Both the position numbers and the translations under genes were made by a program. The notes beneath the pieces are model-generated. The model saw only the letters and a list, made by a program, of their open reading frames with translations. It searched no databases and was not told where the DNA came from. Positions 15,446 to 24,060 of a stretch of 33,067 nt of DNA are shown piece by piece; the stretch's first letter is position 1; every line of letters begins with the position of its first letter. This stretch comes from Pseudomonadota bacterium (lineage in GTDB: Bacteria; Bdellovibrionota; Bacteriovoracia; Bacteriovoracales; Bacteriovoracaceae), in the NCBI GenBank assembly GCA_027487685.1, contig JAIYDC010000132.1:1-33067 (forward strand), in the 5' to 3' direction.

Positions 15446-16111
15446 TTAGTCTTCGGTAATGATCTCTTCTCTTAGAATCTTAAGCTGCACGAACGTCCGA
15501 GCGAGCTTGAGCGCCTCCACGAGAAGCTTGCGTGTCTCAGGCCATGACGAGTACTGGCCTGGAACTGAGTCGAAATAGAACTCAGTTTTTGAGCTGTGGA
15601 TTAAGTGAGAAATAATAAGATTCACCCGCATAATATGATAGTCGCTTGAGATGATGAGGACTTTCTTGAGGTCTGGATTCTGGCGCAGGAATTGGACCGT
15701 CTCTCGAACATTTTCAAAGGTGTTCTTGGATTCGTAATCAAGATCGACCTGCATGTCGGGAGAAGAGAGCTCCTGGCTGGTTGCCGGATTCCCCTGATTA
15801 TTCAGCAGGGTTTGAAAAGAGTTAGCGGCATGGACGCCTGAGATGAAAAGCTTGGATGTGGGGTTCTTCTTCAGGAGCTCCATGGCGTAGGAGATCCGGC
15901 CCCGGTCCCCGGTGAAAACGGCAATGGCGTCCGGGGACTTCTGGAAAAAAACACCGGCCGCACGTCCCTTTTGAAGTTTAGCGTAAATTGGGATGTAGAC
16001 AATAAATGTCGCCACTAGCACAAGGCCGATCATTGATATGGCCACGCCGCTGATAAACAGACGGCGCAGACGGGTGGACTTTGTTTCGAATACGTACTTG
16101 CGACCTAACAT
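15446..16111 (-). CDS. YdcF/ElyC-type DUF218 membrane protein
   Basis: This 221-residue protein has one N-terminal transmembrane segment (about 16-38) and a periplasmic DUF218 domain. The domain shows its usual landmarks: DAIAVFTGDRGRISYAMELL, KLFISGVHA, ESKNTFENVRETVQFL and VLIISSDYHIMRV, with the acidic and Asn/Thr residues of the conserved pocket. Family members such as ElyC and SanA affect envelope integrity and lipid-carrier metabolism in E. coli; the exact reaction is not settled. The gene starts 6 bp after ridA and is last in the maeB-ridA-ydcF operon. Confidence 0.85.
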   Translation of the reverse strand: MLGRKYVFETKSTRLRRLFISGVAISMIGLVLVATFIVYIPIYAKLQKGRAAGVFFQKSPDAIAVFTGDRGRISYAMELLKKNPTSKLFISGVHAANSFQTLLNNQGNPATSQELSSPDMQVDLDYESKNTFENVRETVQFLRQNPDLKKVLIISSDYHIMRVNLIISHLIHSSKTEFYFDSVPGQYSSWPETRKLLVEALKLARTFVQLKILREEIITED

Positions 16112-16117
16112 ACTTTT

Positions 16118-16501
16118 TTACTTCGCGGCGATGACCTCGATCTCTACGACCGCGCCCTTCGGGAGTGCAGAGACCTGGACCGTCGAGCGGGCCGGGTATG
16201 GGGGCGTAAAGAACTTGGTATAAGCTTCATTTACTTTTCCGAATTGCGCAAGGTCTGTCATAAAGATCGTCGTCTTTACGATGTTCTCCCGAGTCAAATC
16301 CTGAGAAGAAAGAAGTCCATCGATGTTCTTCAGAACATTTTCGAGCTGGGCATCGAAACCCGCCGCAAGTTCTCCAGTTTTAGCGTCCAGGCCGATCTGG
16401 CCTGAGAAGTAGAAGACTCCATTGAAGAACACGCCTTGGGAGTAGGTTCCAACAGCAGCGGGTGCTTTATCGGTAGAAATCACATTTTTTTTGAACGTCA
16501 T
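16118..16501 (-). CDS. ridA: RidA family reactive intermediate/imine deaminase
   Basis: A 127-residue protein of full RidA (YjgF/YER057c/UK114) length. Family members hydrolyse reactive enamine/imine intermediates produced by PLP enzymes, releasing ammonia. Conserved features are PAAVGTYSQGVFFNGVFYFS, SGQIGLDAKTGEL, and the C-terminal PARSTVQVSALPKGAVVEIE with the substrate-binding Arg. The ATG is preceded by AGGAG. It begins 8 bp after the malic enzyme gene, a pairing that may deal with reactive products of central carbon or amino-acid metabolism, though this is inference. Confidence 0.95.
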   Translation of the reverse strand: MTFKKNVISTDKAPAAVGTYSQGVFFNGVFYFSGQIGLDAKTGELAAGFDAQLENVLKNIDGLLSSQDLTRENIVKTTIFMTDLAQFGKVNEAYTKFFTPPYPARSTVQVSALPKGAVVEIEVIAAK

Positions 16502-16509
16502 AAGGGCTC

Positions 16510-18834
16510 CTATTGTTTTTGTGCCTGGGACCTATGGGCCTTGATCTCCTGAGAGATGAGTGCCGTTAGGTGGGACATATTAACGATTTCGTCGACGGTC
16601 GAGGTGCGCTGGACGATGTTAATGGCGTGCTTCAGAGGGAGAAGAATCGGGCCAATCGGAGTGGCACCACCAAGCTGAGCAAGGAGCTTGTAGCTTATGT
16701 TGGCGGAGTTCAGGTCCGGAAAAATCAGGACGTCCGCTGCCTTATCGAGGGTGCAGAATTCGAAGAGATTTTTCATGATGTCGTGGTTCACGGCAACGTC
16801 GGCCTGCATCTCTCCGTCAGCGATGAGGTTTGCGTCCTTGGACTTGGCGATCTTTACCGCCTCGGCCATCTTCCCTGCTTGCGGATCTCGGTTCGAACCG
16901 AAGTTCGAGTAGGAAAGGAACGCTACCCGCGGCTCCTGCTTCATCACATTCCGGTACAGCTGCGCCGCGGACAAAGCGATGTCGGCCACATCATTGGCGT
17001 CTGGGTTTTGCTGGACAGTACAGTCGGCCATGAAGACCACACGGTGCTTGAAGACCAGCATCATAATTCCCGCAACTTTAGGACGATTGGGATTGTTGGT
17101 ACCGATTGTTTTCATGATAGGACGAATGCACTCTGGGTAGTTCTGGGTTGCTCCAGTGATCATCCCGTCGGCATGGCCCATCTTGACCATCATGGAGCCG
17201 TAGTAGTTTCCTCTTTTGATAGAGTCTCTCGCAGCAGAGTAGGAGACGCCCTTGCGCTGCCTGTGGGTTAAGAATTCTTTGACGTAAGTTTCGTAAGCTT
17301 CAGAGTCCTCAGGATGAATGATCTGAACGTCCTTCAGATTGGTGACTCCGACTTCGTCCATTTTCTTGTGAATCGTCTTCCGGTTTCCAAGAAGCACCGG
17401 CCGAATGAGGCCTTCGTCTTGAAGGATCGAGACGGCCTTGAGGATGCGTGCGTTGGTGCCTTCCGGGAACACGATCTTTGGCTTGTCCGCACCTGGTAGG
17501 CGCGAGCGGATGTTTCGCATGATTGAGCCAGTTTGACCAAGGCGTTCCTGCAGTGATTGAGCGTAGGCGTTCATATCTGGGATATGAATCCGCGCGACGC
17601 CCGAATCCATGGCGGCCTTGGCGACGGCGGGAGAGACTCGAGTCAGAACACGCTTATCGAAAGGCTTCGGGATCAGGTAGTTGCGTCCAAAAGAGAAGTT
17701 CTCGTTCCCGTAGGCCCGTTTCACGTCGTCAGGGACCTCTTCTTTCGCAAGTGAGGCAAGGGCGTAGGCCGCTGCCTTCTTCATTTCTTCGTTGATCTTG
17801 CGCGCTCGAACGTCGAGGGCACCGCGGAAGATGAAGGGGAAGCCGAGAACGTTGTTGACCTGGTTTGGGTAGTCCGAGCGGCCCGTCGCCATAATGGCGT
17901 CGTCGCGGACTTCGGCAACTTCTTCCGGAGTAATCTCTGGATCCGGGTTCGCCATGGCGAAGATGATCGGGTTTTTACCCATGGACTTGACCATGTCTTT
18001 GGACACTAGCCCTTTAGCGGAGCAACCGATAAAGCAGTCTGCGCCTTTCATCGCATCAGCGAGAGTGCGCGCTTTTGTGTCGTTAGCGAAGAAATCTTTG
18101 TACTTATTCATCCCGTCGGTGCGGCCTTTATAGATCACACCCTTCGAGTCGCACATGATGACATTTTCTTTCTTGACCCCGAGTTCGAGGAAGAAGAGTG
18201 CGGTGGCGATCGCTGCCGCTCCGGCTCCTGAGAAGACATCTGTGTTTTTTGAGAGCTCCCGACCCGTGACTTCGCAGGCGTTAATGAATGCAGCTCCACC
18301 AATGATAGCAGTGCCATGCTGATCGTCGTGGAAGATAGGAATATCGCAGATCTCCTGGAGGCGCTTCTCGATTTCGAAGCACTCAGGAGCCTTGATGTCC
18401 TCGAGGTTCACACCGCCGAAGGTAGGCTCTAGTGCCTTGACTGTTGCTACCACCTCGTCGACGGTACGAGAGGAGATTTCGATGTCGAAGACATCGATGT
18501 CAGCGAAGCGCTTAAAGAGCACTCCTTTTCCTTCCATCACCGGCTTACCGGCGAGAGGGCCAATATCACCTAGGCCCAGGACCGCGGTCCCGTTAGAAAG
18601 CACGGCCACCAGGTTGCCCTTAGCGGTGTATTTGTAAACGTCGTCAGGGTTCTTGGCGATTTCTAGGCAAGGGGCTGCGACTCCGGGCGAGTAGGCGAGG
18701 GAAAGATCTCGCGCCGTAAGGCATGGCTTAGTAGGTGTAATTTCTATTTTACCAGCGCGGCCCTGAGAGTGGTAGTCGAGTGCGAGCCGGTACTTTTCTT
18801 CGGCGGACGTTGTTTCATTGTTCGGTGTAGTCAC
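16510..18834 (-). CDS. maeB: NADP-dependent malic enzyme fused to phosphotransacetylase-like domain (MaeB type)
   Basis: A 774-residue two-domain enzyme. Residues about 1-430 form the malic enzyme, oxidising malate to pyruvate and CO2 with NAD(P). Its motifs include [16 protein letters not shown] (45-60), [10 protein letters not shown] (168-177) and a Rossmann region with SGAGAAAIA. Residues about 440-774 form a phosphate acetyltransferase-like domain ([15 protein letters not shown] to the C-terminus), which in MaeB proteins is regulatory and senses acetyl-CoA rather than being strongly catalytic. The start is GTG 18834 behind AAAGGA, with a clear promoter upstream. First gene of the operon with ridA and the ydcF-like gene. 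Confidence 0.96.
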   Translation of the reverse strand: MTTPNNETTSAEEKYRLALDYHSQGRAGKIEITPTKPCLTARDLSLAYSPGVAAPCLEIAKNPDDVYKYTAKGNLVAVLSNGTAVLGLGDIGPLAGKPVMEGKGVLFKRFADIDVFDIEISSRTVDEVVATVKALEPTFGGVNLEDIKAPECFEIEKRLQEICDIPIFHDDQHGTAIIGGAAFINACEVTGRELSKNTDVFSGAGAAAIATALFFLELGVKKENVIMCDSKGVIYKGRTDGMNKYKDFFANDTKARTLADAMKGADCFIGCSAKGLVSKDMVKSMGKNPIIFAMANPDPEITPEEVAEVRDDAIMATGRSDYPNQVNNVLGFPFIFRGALDVRARKINEEMKKAAAYALASLAKEEVPDDVKRAYGNENFSFGRNYLIPKPFDKRVLTRVSPAVAKAAMDSGVARIHIPDMNAYAQSLQERLGQTGSIMRNIRSRLPGADKPKIVFPEGTNARILKAVSILQDEGLIRPVLLGNRKTIHKKMDEVGVTNLKDVQIIHPEDSEAYETYVKEFLTHRQRKGVSYSAARDSIKRGNYYGSMMVKMGHADGMITGATQNYPECIRPIMKTIGTNNPNRPKVAGIMMLVFKHRVVFMADCTVQQNPDANDVADIALSAAQLYRNVMKQEPRVAFLSYSNFGSNRDPQAGKMAEAVKIAKSKDANLIADGEMQADVAVNHDIMKNLFEFCTLDKAADVLIFPDLNSANISYKLLAQLGGATPIGPILLPLKHAINIVQRTSTVDEIVNMSHLTALISQEIKAHRSQAQKQ

Positions 18835-18869
18835 ACGTCATCCTTTTGTTTACAGAAGCAAGAATTTTA

Positions 18870-18898
18870 ATTTTAAGACGATAGCAGCTTTGACTCAA
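18870..18898 (-). promoter_or_regulatory. Sigma-70-type promoter for the maeB operon
   Basis: On the minus strand TTGAGT (18898-18893) and TAAAAT (18875-18870) are separated by exactly 17 bp. Transcription would start near 18863, leaving a leader of about 30 nt that contains the AAAGGA ribosome-binding site before GTG 18834. Confidence 0.6.
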
Positions 18899-18924
18899 AA
18901 AGACAGCCTCAATGCAGCTCAACA

Positions 18925-20328
18925 TTAAGCGTTTTTCGAGAGGAAAGAGGGGAGAAGTGGAACAGTTGTCAGAACTAGTCCGATATAAAACTCATCGATC
19001 TCGGAGAAGGGGTGAATTTTATTGATCACCTTCCATGACACAATGCCGATGCAGCCGGCTATGATCGCCCTGCAGAAGGCGCGCTCTGAAATTTTCCCGG
19101 GCCACCATTGTCCCACCAGAAGTGGAAACAATAAGCATGCTGCGGACAGGCTTCCCAGCGTCTTCCAAACTTCGACTACGTCTCCCTCGAATGAGATCCC
19201 AAGCACGATCGAAACAGCGCTGACGGCGATCAAGGCCACATGGTGGTGCCAAAGACGGAATCTTTCTTTAAGTTGGAAGAGATCGTAGCTCACACAGGTC
19301 GCCGCGTTGAAAAGATAGGAGTCCAAGGTTGATAGAATCACCGCGAGGACTCCTGCTAGGATGAGCCCACGGACTCCATGCGGCACAAGCTGGATGGCGA
19401 ACTGTAAGTAGGCGTCTTCCGGGTTTGCAAATGGTAGCGCCACTCTGGCGTAAAGTGCCCCTAAGGTTGTGCAGCAATCGAAGAGAAACCAGATGAGTGT
19501 CGAGATGATAATTCCCCGGCGGGCCGTTTTGTCTGAATCGGCGGCGAGTACTCGCTGGTAGAAGTTTGGATCTACCAACGTCGAAAGTGCGATGAATCCC
19601 CAAACGAAGAGTGTCGCCGTGCTTTCTCCTCCGGTCCAGTCGAGATGGGATGGGGGAAGTTTCTCCATCAGCGTGAGCGGTGACCCCATTTCTGCCCAGG
19701 CAAAGACCACAACCAGAAAAACGGCGACAATCATGAACACGAACTGGACGAGGTCCGAAAACACGACGGCGCGAAATCCACCCCAAAGGGACCAGAGAGT
19801 CACGAGGAGCACTCCAGCGGCGGTGTTCATGAGCAGTGGGCCCCCAAAAAGACTTCGAAGAAAGAGGCCCAGGCTTATGGTATAGGCCAGGGGCAGGAGA
19901 GTGAGAAAGTTAAGGCCTGCAGTCAGGCGCTCGGCGCGGGGACCGAATAAACGCATCGCAAGCTCAGGTATCGTCAAAACATCATACTGTCGAATCTTTC
20001 GGACCAGCACGAGTGCGAAGATCAAGTAGCTCGCGTACCAAAAGAATCCCTGGGTGACGAGGTTATAAATTCCTTTCTCGTAAGCGAGTGCGGTGACGCC
20101 GAAAATTCCTCCGTACCAAGTGGCGACGAGGGTTGCGACGAAGATTGGCAGGGTGAGACGGCGGCCCATGAGAAGGAGTTCTACGGTACTCAGTTGCTCC
20201 TTGGGGGAGAGCTTACGTTTTAAGCGCTGGCCCCAAAGAACGCTCATGAGGGTCAAGAGAAGAACGGCGAAGAATACGAGCCAGTCGTAGAGGTCGAGGA
20301 ATCCGATGAGTGGCGCTTGGGAAATCAT
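18925..20328 (-). CDS. Sodium:solute symporter family protein
   Basis: A 467-residue polytopic inner-membrane protein with about 12-13 hydrophobic segments, matching the SSS (PutP/SGLT) family, which couples solute uptake to sodium entry. Typical features include the first helix LYDWLVFFAVLLLT, ATLVATWYGGIFGVTALAYE in the second, and the central DPNFYQRVLAADS with following helices. The substrate (amino acid, sugar, carboxylate or other) cannot be told from sequence. The ATG lies six bases after a TATAAT box and has no Shine-Dalgarno sequence, so the mRNA may be leaderless. It is monocistronic and divergent from the membrane-anchored protein gene at 20422. Confidence 0.88.
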   Translation of the reverse strand: MISQAPLIGFLDLYDWLVFFAVLLLTLMSVLWGQRLKRKLSPKEQLSTVELLLMGRRLTLPIFVATLVATWYGGIFGVTALAYEKGIYNLVTQGFFWYASYLIFALVLVRKIRQYDVLTIPELAMRLFGPRAERLTAGLNFLTLLPLAYTISLGLFLRSLFGGPLLMNTAAGVLLVTLWSLWGGFRAVVFSDLVQFVFMIVAVFLVVVFAWAEMGSPLTLMEKLPPSHLDWTGGESTATLFVWGFIALSTLVDPNFYQRVLAADSDKTARRGIIISTLIWFLFDCCTTLGALYARVALPFANPEDAYLQFAIQLVPHGVRGLILAGVLAVILSTLDSYLFNAATCVSYDLFQLKERFRLWHHHVALIAVSAVSIVLGISFEGDVVEVWKTLGSLSAACLLFPLLVGQWWPGKISERAFCRAIIAGCIGIVSWKVINKIHPFSEIDEFYIGLVLTTVPLLPSFLSKNA

Positions 20329-20334
20329 GGCATC

Positions 20335-20364
20335 ATTATATGTTTTGGTTTATCCTTTTGCCAT
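20335..20364 (-). promoter_or_regulatory. Promoter of the symporter gene, probably leaderless
   Basis: On the minus strand a perfect TATAAT (20340-20335) is followed by GATGCC and then the ATG at 20328. ATGGCA (20364-20359), 18 bp upstream, is an acceptable -35 box. The spacing from -10 to ATG is the same six bases as at the promoter at 10941-10968. Confidence 0.55.
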
Positions 20365-20421
20365 GAACAAAAGCCGGATGCCGAGTGCTGCGCCTGCCCC
20401 GAAGGGCAGCGGGCGAATCTG

Positions 20422-21207
20422 ATGAAGTACGTCGCCATTGCAGCGATTGTTCTCCTTATGGTGCGAGTCGACTTTATTCTCGACCTCGCGGAACGGGCCT
20501 ATGACAAGATGGCAAACCGGGGGCCAGAGATTGAAGTCAACGAGACTAAAACAAGTCGGGAAATAATCTCTGTTAAAGACGATCAGATCCTTAAGCGAAC
20601 GACGAGACAAAACTTCCTGGCCCTCCTCGATGATTACAACATTTCTCCTGGCCCAGAGCTTCGCGCCCGAGCGATCAATCTTCTGCGGGCCAATCCGAGT
20701 ACTTTTGGGGTGAAGCTCGACCGAGATCTCGAGGCCCGGATCTTTGGATGGCGCGATCTGTTGATCAACAACCGGCCTGAGCTTGTTAAGATGCTGCTGG
20801 ACCTGGGGACCCTTCTGCAAGGTGAAAATCTGGATCTCTTAAACCGCTTTTTCGCACTCTGGATGGACATTCAAATGGAAAACTTTATTGCGGCCTATGT
20901 TCAAACCAAAGACGTGAACTGCGCTATCGCACCCGTTTTTGGAGACACTATTCCTGAGGACGAAAAGCTCTTCGAGTATTACGATCGGGAGGAAGCACTC
21001 AAAGCGTTTCTGGCGAAAGAAAAAATAGACCCTGCTCAAAAGCAGCTGGCCACGAACTGCCTGCTTCAGCTTAGTCTTGTGATTCAGAAGATTGCACCTA
21101 AGGCATCGACCACTGGTGAGGCGACGCCAGCTGAAGGTAACCAGGAGAGTACTGCCACAGAAAGCGTCCCGGTCGTAGTGCCCGTAACGCCGGAGGGCTC
21201 GCCATGA
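20422..21207 (+). CDS. Membrane-anchored protein of unknown function
   Basis: The 261-residue product begins with a hydrophobic signal anchor (MKYVAIAAIVLLMVRVDFIL). A mostly helical, charged domain follows (about 45-225), and the chain ends in a low-complexity Thr/Glu/Pro tail of some 35 residues. I recognise no family. The frame is open upstream to 20317, but ATG 20422 places the anchor at the N-terminus. The gene is divergent from the symporter, and its stop overlaps the ABC-F start by 4 bp (ATGA), so the two are translationally coupled. The short frame at 20363-20422 ends exactly at this ATG. Confidence 0.7.
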   Translation: MKYVAIAAIVLLMVRVDFILDLAERAYDKMANRGPEIEVNETKTSREIISVKDDQILKRTTRQNFLALLDDYNISPGPELRARAINLLRANPSTFGVKLDRDLEARIFGWRDLLINNRPELVKMLLDLGTLLQGENLDLLNRFFALWMDIQMENFIAAYVQTKDVNCAIAPVFGDTIPEDEKLFEYYDREEALKAFLAKEKIDPAQKQLATNCLLQLSLVIQKIAPKASTTGEATPAEGNQESTATESVPVVVPVTPEGSP

Positions 21208-23045
21208 TTCAGGCAGTGGGCCTTGAGAAGGGCTACGGGACTCAACTCCTCTTTCAAAGTGTGACCTTCACTCTGGGGCGCGGTGAGCGCGTAGGCCTCG
21301 TGGGTCGCAATGGCACGGGTAAGTCCACGCTCTTTAAGATTATACTCGGGGAAGAGTCCCCGGACTCCGGAGAGGTGATTTTTCCGAAGGGCTATGTTGT
21401 CGGGACACTTAAGCAGCACCTCGTGTTTACCGAGCCCACAATTCTTGCAGAATGCGTGACCGCTCTGCGAGGGGAGAATGCAGCGTTCGAGCAATATAAG
21501 GCCGAAAAAATGCTCCTGGGCCTTGGTTTTCGGATTGAAGATTTCTCGCGCTCACCGTCAGACTTCTCTGGCGGATACCAGATCCGTTTAAACCTGGCCA
21601 AGGTCCTTGTGAGCGAACCCGACTGTCTTCTTCTTGATGAGCCGACGAACTACCTCGACATCGTTTCACTCCGCTGGCTGGCGAAATTTCTACGAGACTT
21701 TAAAGGTGAGTTGATCCTGATTACCCATGACCGCGGTTTCATGGACGAAGTCACCACCCATACGATGGGGATCTGGCGGCAGAAGCTGGTGAAGATACCT
21801 GGCACCTCGCTGAAGTACTTTGAGCAGATTATTCTCGAGGAGGAAATTTACGAAAAGACGCGACAGAATTCCGAAAAGAAGCGTAAGGACCTAGAAGATT
21901 TCGTCGATCGATTCCGCGCTAAGGCCAGCAAGGCGGCCCAGGCCCAGTCACGTCTGAAACTCCTTGAGAAGATGCCGGAGCTCGAGGCCCTGAGTATGAT
22001 GGCGAGTCTGGATTTCGAGTTCACCTTCCGGGAGTGTCCGGGTAAGGTTCTTCTCGAAGCCCGTGACCTCACTTTTGGCTATGGCGGTGATACGCTGATA
22101 CGAAATCTTAGTTTCTCGATCCTGCGAAATGATAAGATTGCCATCATCGGAAAAAACGGCAAAGGAAAGTCAACGCTCCTTAACCTTCTCTCCGGTGATC
22201 TGGAACCAGTCTCCGGCGGAATTCAGCGCAATGTGAATCTCCTTATAGGTCACTTCGGGCAGACTAACATTAATCGCCTTAACCTCGACAATACGATTGA
22301 AGAGGAAATCATGGCCGCCGACCCGACGATTGGACTTCAGCGGGCCCGCTCCCTGGCCGGCATCATGATGTTCTCCGGTGACCTGGCAAAGAAAAAGATT
22401 AAGGTCCTCTCTGGCGGCGAAAGAGCGCGTGTTCTTCTGGCAAAGCTCCTAGCAAGACCAACGAACCTCCTTCTTTTGGACGAACCGACGAACCACCTTG
22501 ATCAGGAGTCCGTTGAGGCCCTCTCCCTTGAGCTCAGAAGCTACCCCGGAGCTGTGGTCATCGTGACTCACTCAGAGGCCATGATCCGCGAGGTTGCCAC
22601 AAAGCTCGTGGTCTTTCACCACGGTAAGGCCGAGTACTTCCCGGAGACTTATGACGATTTTCTCCGGAAGATCGGTTGGGAGGAGGAGATTGTACCTACT
22701 CCGGCGACGAAGTCTCCCGACTCTAGGCCCGGCCGTCAGGAACTCAAGCGCCTTCGATCAGAGCTCATCATTGAACGGGGCCGGGAACTTAATCCGAAAA
22801 AAAAGAAAATCGAGGCACTCGAAAAAGAGATCATGTCGCTTGAGACGGAGCAGGAGGCGATTGAAGCATCGCTCATTAAATCCGCTGCCGAGGGCGACTC
22901 CAAGAAAATCCAGGATTCGTCTCAGCGTCTTGGGGCCGTGAAGAAGCGCATTGAAGAGGCCTTTGAGGAACTGACAGACCTGACCCTGGTCCATGACGAG
23001 ATTTTCTCGCGCTACGAGGCCCGCCTTCTGGAACTCGAGGGGTAA
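21204..23045 (+). CDS. ABC-F family ATPase (Uup/EttA-like)
   Basis: This 613-residue soluble protein has two ABC ATPase domains and no transmembrane segment, the mark of ABC-F proteins that act on ribosomes. Domain 1 has Walker A GRNGTGKST (34-42), signature FSGGY (121-125) and Walker B LLLDEP (142-147). Domain 2 has GKNGKGKST (316-324), LSGGE (402-406) and LLLLDEP (422-428). The interdomain linker (about 205-275) is helical and basic. A C-terminal coiled coil (about 535-613) makes it more like Uup or YheS than EttA. Family members influence translation or ribosome assembly. An antibiotic-resistance role is not indicated. Confidence 0.93.
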   Translation: MIQAVGLEKGYGTQLLFQSVTFTLGRGERVGLVGRNGTGKSTLFKIILGEESPDSGEVIFPKGYVVGTLKQHLVFTEPTILAECVTALRGENAAFEQYKAEKMLLGLGFRIEDFSRSPSDFSGGYQIRLNLAKVLVSEPDCLLLDEPTNYLDIVSLRWLAKFLRDFKGELILITHDRGFMDEVTTHTMGIWRQKLVKIPGTSLKYFEQIILEEEIYEKTRQNSEKKRKDLEDFVDRFRAKASKAAQAQSRLKLLEKMPELEALSMMASLDFEFTFRECPGKVLLEARDLTFGYGGDTLIRNLSFSILRNDKIAIIGKNGKGKSTLLNLLSGDLEPVSGGIQRNVNLLIGHFGQTNINRLNLDNTIEEEIMAADPTIGLQRARSLAGIMMFSGDLAKKKIKVLSGGERARVLLAKLLARPTNLLLLDEPTNHLDQESVEALSLELRSYPGAVVIVTHSEAMIREVATKLVVFHHGKAEYFPETYDDFLRKIGWEEEIVPTPATKSPDSRPGRQELKRLRSELIIERGRELNPKKKKIEALEKEIMSLETEQEAIEASLIKSAAEGDSKKIQDSSQRLGAVKKRIEEAFEELTDLTLVHDEIFSRYEARLLELEG

Positions 23046-23130
23046 GCGTCTTTCCTAGCATCTTGATTGTGAAATCCTATCGGATCCCAGTTCTTATAAC
23101 TTGAGTGTTTTGCGCGGATTCATTAGAGTA

Positions 23131-23955
23131 TTAAGGGTTTAGGAGCTTATGAAAGTATGTCGAATGCCCTGCTAGGGTCTCGAGGTAGGATTGGATATCT
23201 TCCCGCTGGGGCCCGGGCATTTCCGTCAGCGGATAGATATGCTCTTCAGGAACATAACGGAAGGTGAAGTTTATCCGCCGGGTTCTAAAACCTTCAACCG
23301 ATGGGCCGATGAGTTCTCCTAGTCGGTCTTCCACCCGCTGGACTCTGTGGAAGGTCTTACTCTTCCATTTATCGCCCCCAAAGATCTGTAAGGATGAGTC
23401 CTCAAGCCATTGGGAGAAGACAATGTTGTCATCGCCTAAGGTTGATTTTCCCTGAACGAACTGAAAAAAGGCACGCTCCCCAAGCGAGAGAGAGCCGACG
23501 GGGCCAGGTTCAAAGTCCTTGTGTTCTCCCACTCGCGCGCGATCAACCCATTTTCCGTCTTCAAGCTTGTCACCGTAAAAATTGATCAGGCAGGTGTTGA
23601 GTTTCCATCTGTCGGGAAAAAAGCTCCGCGGGAAGCGCTTCTTAGCGATGAATTCTATCCGGTCTACGAGCTGTTGCAAAAGCTGAGGGTAGGGCTCTGC
23701 GCGCAGGCAGCGGTGAAGAGTCCCCTTAGGTGGATGATAATAGTCGAGGCAGGCGAACTGCCAATTTCCAAGCCAGTAGACTGGTCTTAAGAGAGGCCGG
23801 TGCTCGTCCCCTACAGGGGGTGGGTTATTAACCGAAAATCGCTCTTCCCAGAGGGGGTGGAGTGTCCCAAGCCAACTCAGTAGCTGGCCTCTCTCCTTGC
23901 GGTCAACGAAGGGAAACTGGTAGTGGATTCCGAGGGGATAGTTCGGGGTCTTCAT
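23131..23955 (-). CDS. AlkB-like Fe(II)/2-oxoglutarate-dependent dioxygenase
   Basis: A 274-residue protein whose second half matches the AlkB superfamily. LINFYGD (123-129) resembles the conserved NxY region. The iron ligands are His145 and Asp147 (GEHKDFEP) and His203 (TFHRVQ). The 2-oxoglutarate-binding stretch RINFTFR (227-233) matches the AlkB RxNxTxR signature. AlkB proteins demethylate alkylated nucleic acids, while relatives act on other substrates. The 80-residue N-terminal extension is unusual and I do not recognise it. The gene diverges from the acyltransferase/LuxE/LuxC operon with about 100 bp between starts, so a role tied to that operon is possible but equally it may be an independent repair enzyme. 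Confidence 0.8.
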   Translation of the reverse strand: MKTPNYPLGIHYQFPFVDRKERGQLLSWLGTLHPLWEERFSVNNPPPVGDEHRPLLRPVYWLGNWQFACLDYYHPPKGTLHRCLRAEPYPQLLQQLVDRIEFIAKKRFPRSFFPDRWKLNTCLINFYGDKLEDGKWVDRARVGEHKDFEPGPVGSLSLGERAFFQFVQGKSTLGDDNIVFSQWLEDSSLQIFGGDKWKSKTFHRVQRVEDRLGELIGPSVEGFRTRRINFTFRYVPEEHIYPLTEMPGPQREDIQSYLETLAGHSTYFHKLLNP

Positions 23956-24060
23956 AAGTTTAAGCTTGAAACTACCTCCCCCCTAGATCAGAGTCAAACA
24001 CCTTGTAAAAAGGTGGTGGAGAGCTTGAGCGAAACCCGGGGCAGCGGTACTCTCTGGATC

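Noticed and set aside
16570-17271. Plus-strand 233-codon open frame within maeB
   Set aside because: It is the mirror of a strongly conserved gene on the other strand, without a domain or a ribosome-binding site of its own.
21204-23045. Antibiotic-resistance ABC-F protein
   Set aside because: The C-terminal coiled coil and linker look like the housekeeping Uup/YheS type, and nothing in the context suggests resistance.
23923-24060. Long N-terminal extension of the GNAT protein
   Set aside because: It overlaps the divergent AlkB-like gene and has no family similarity.
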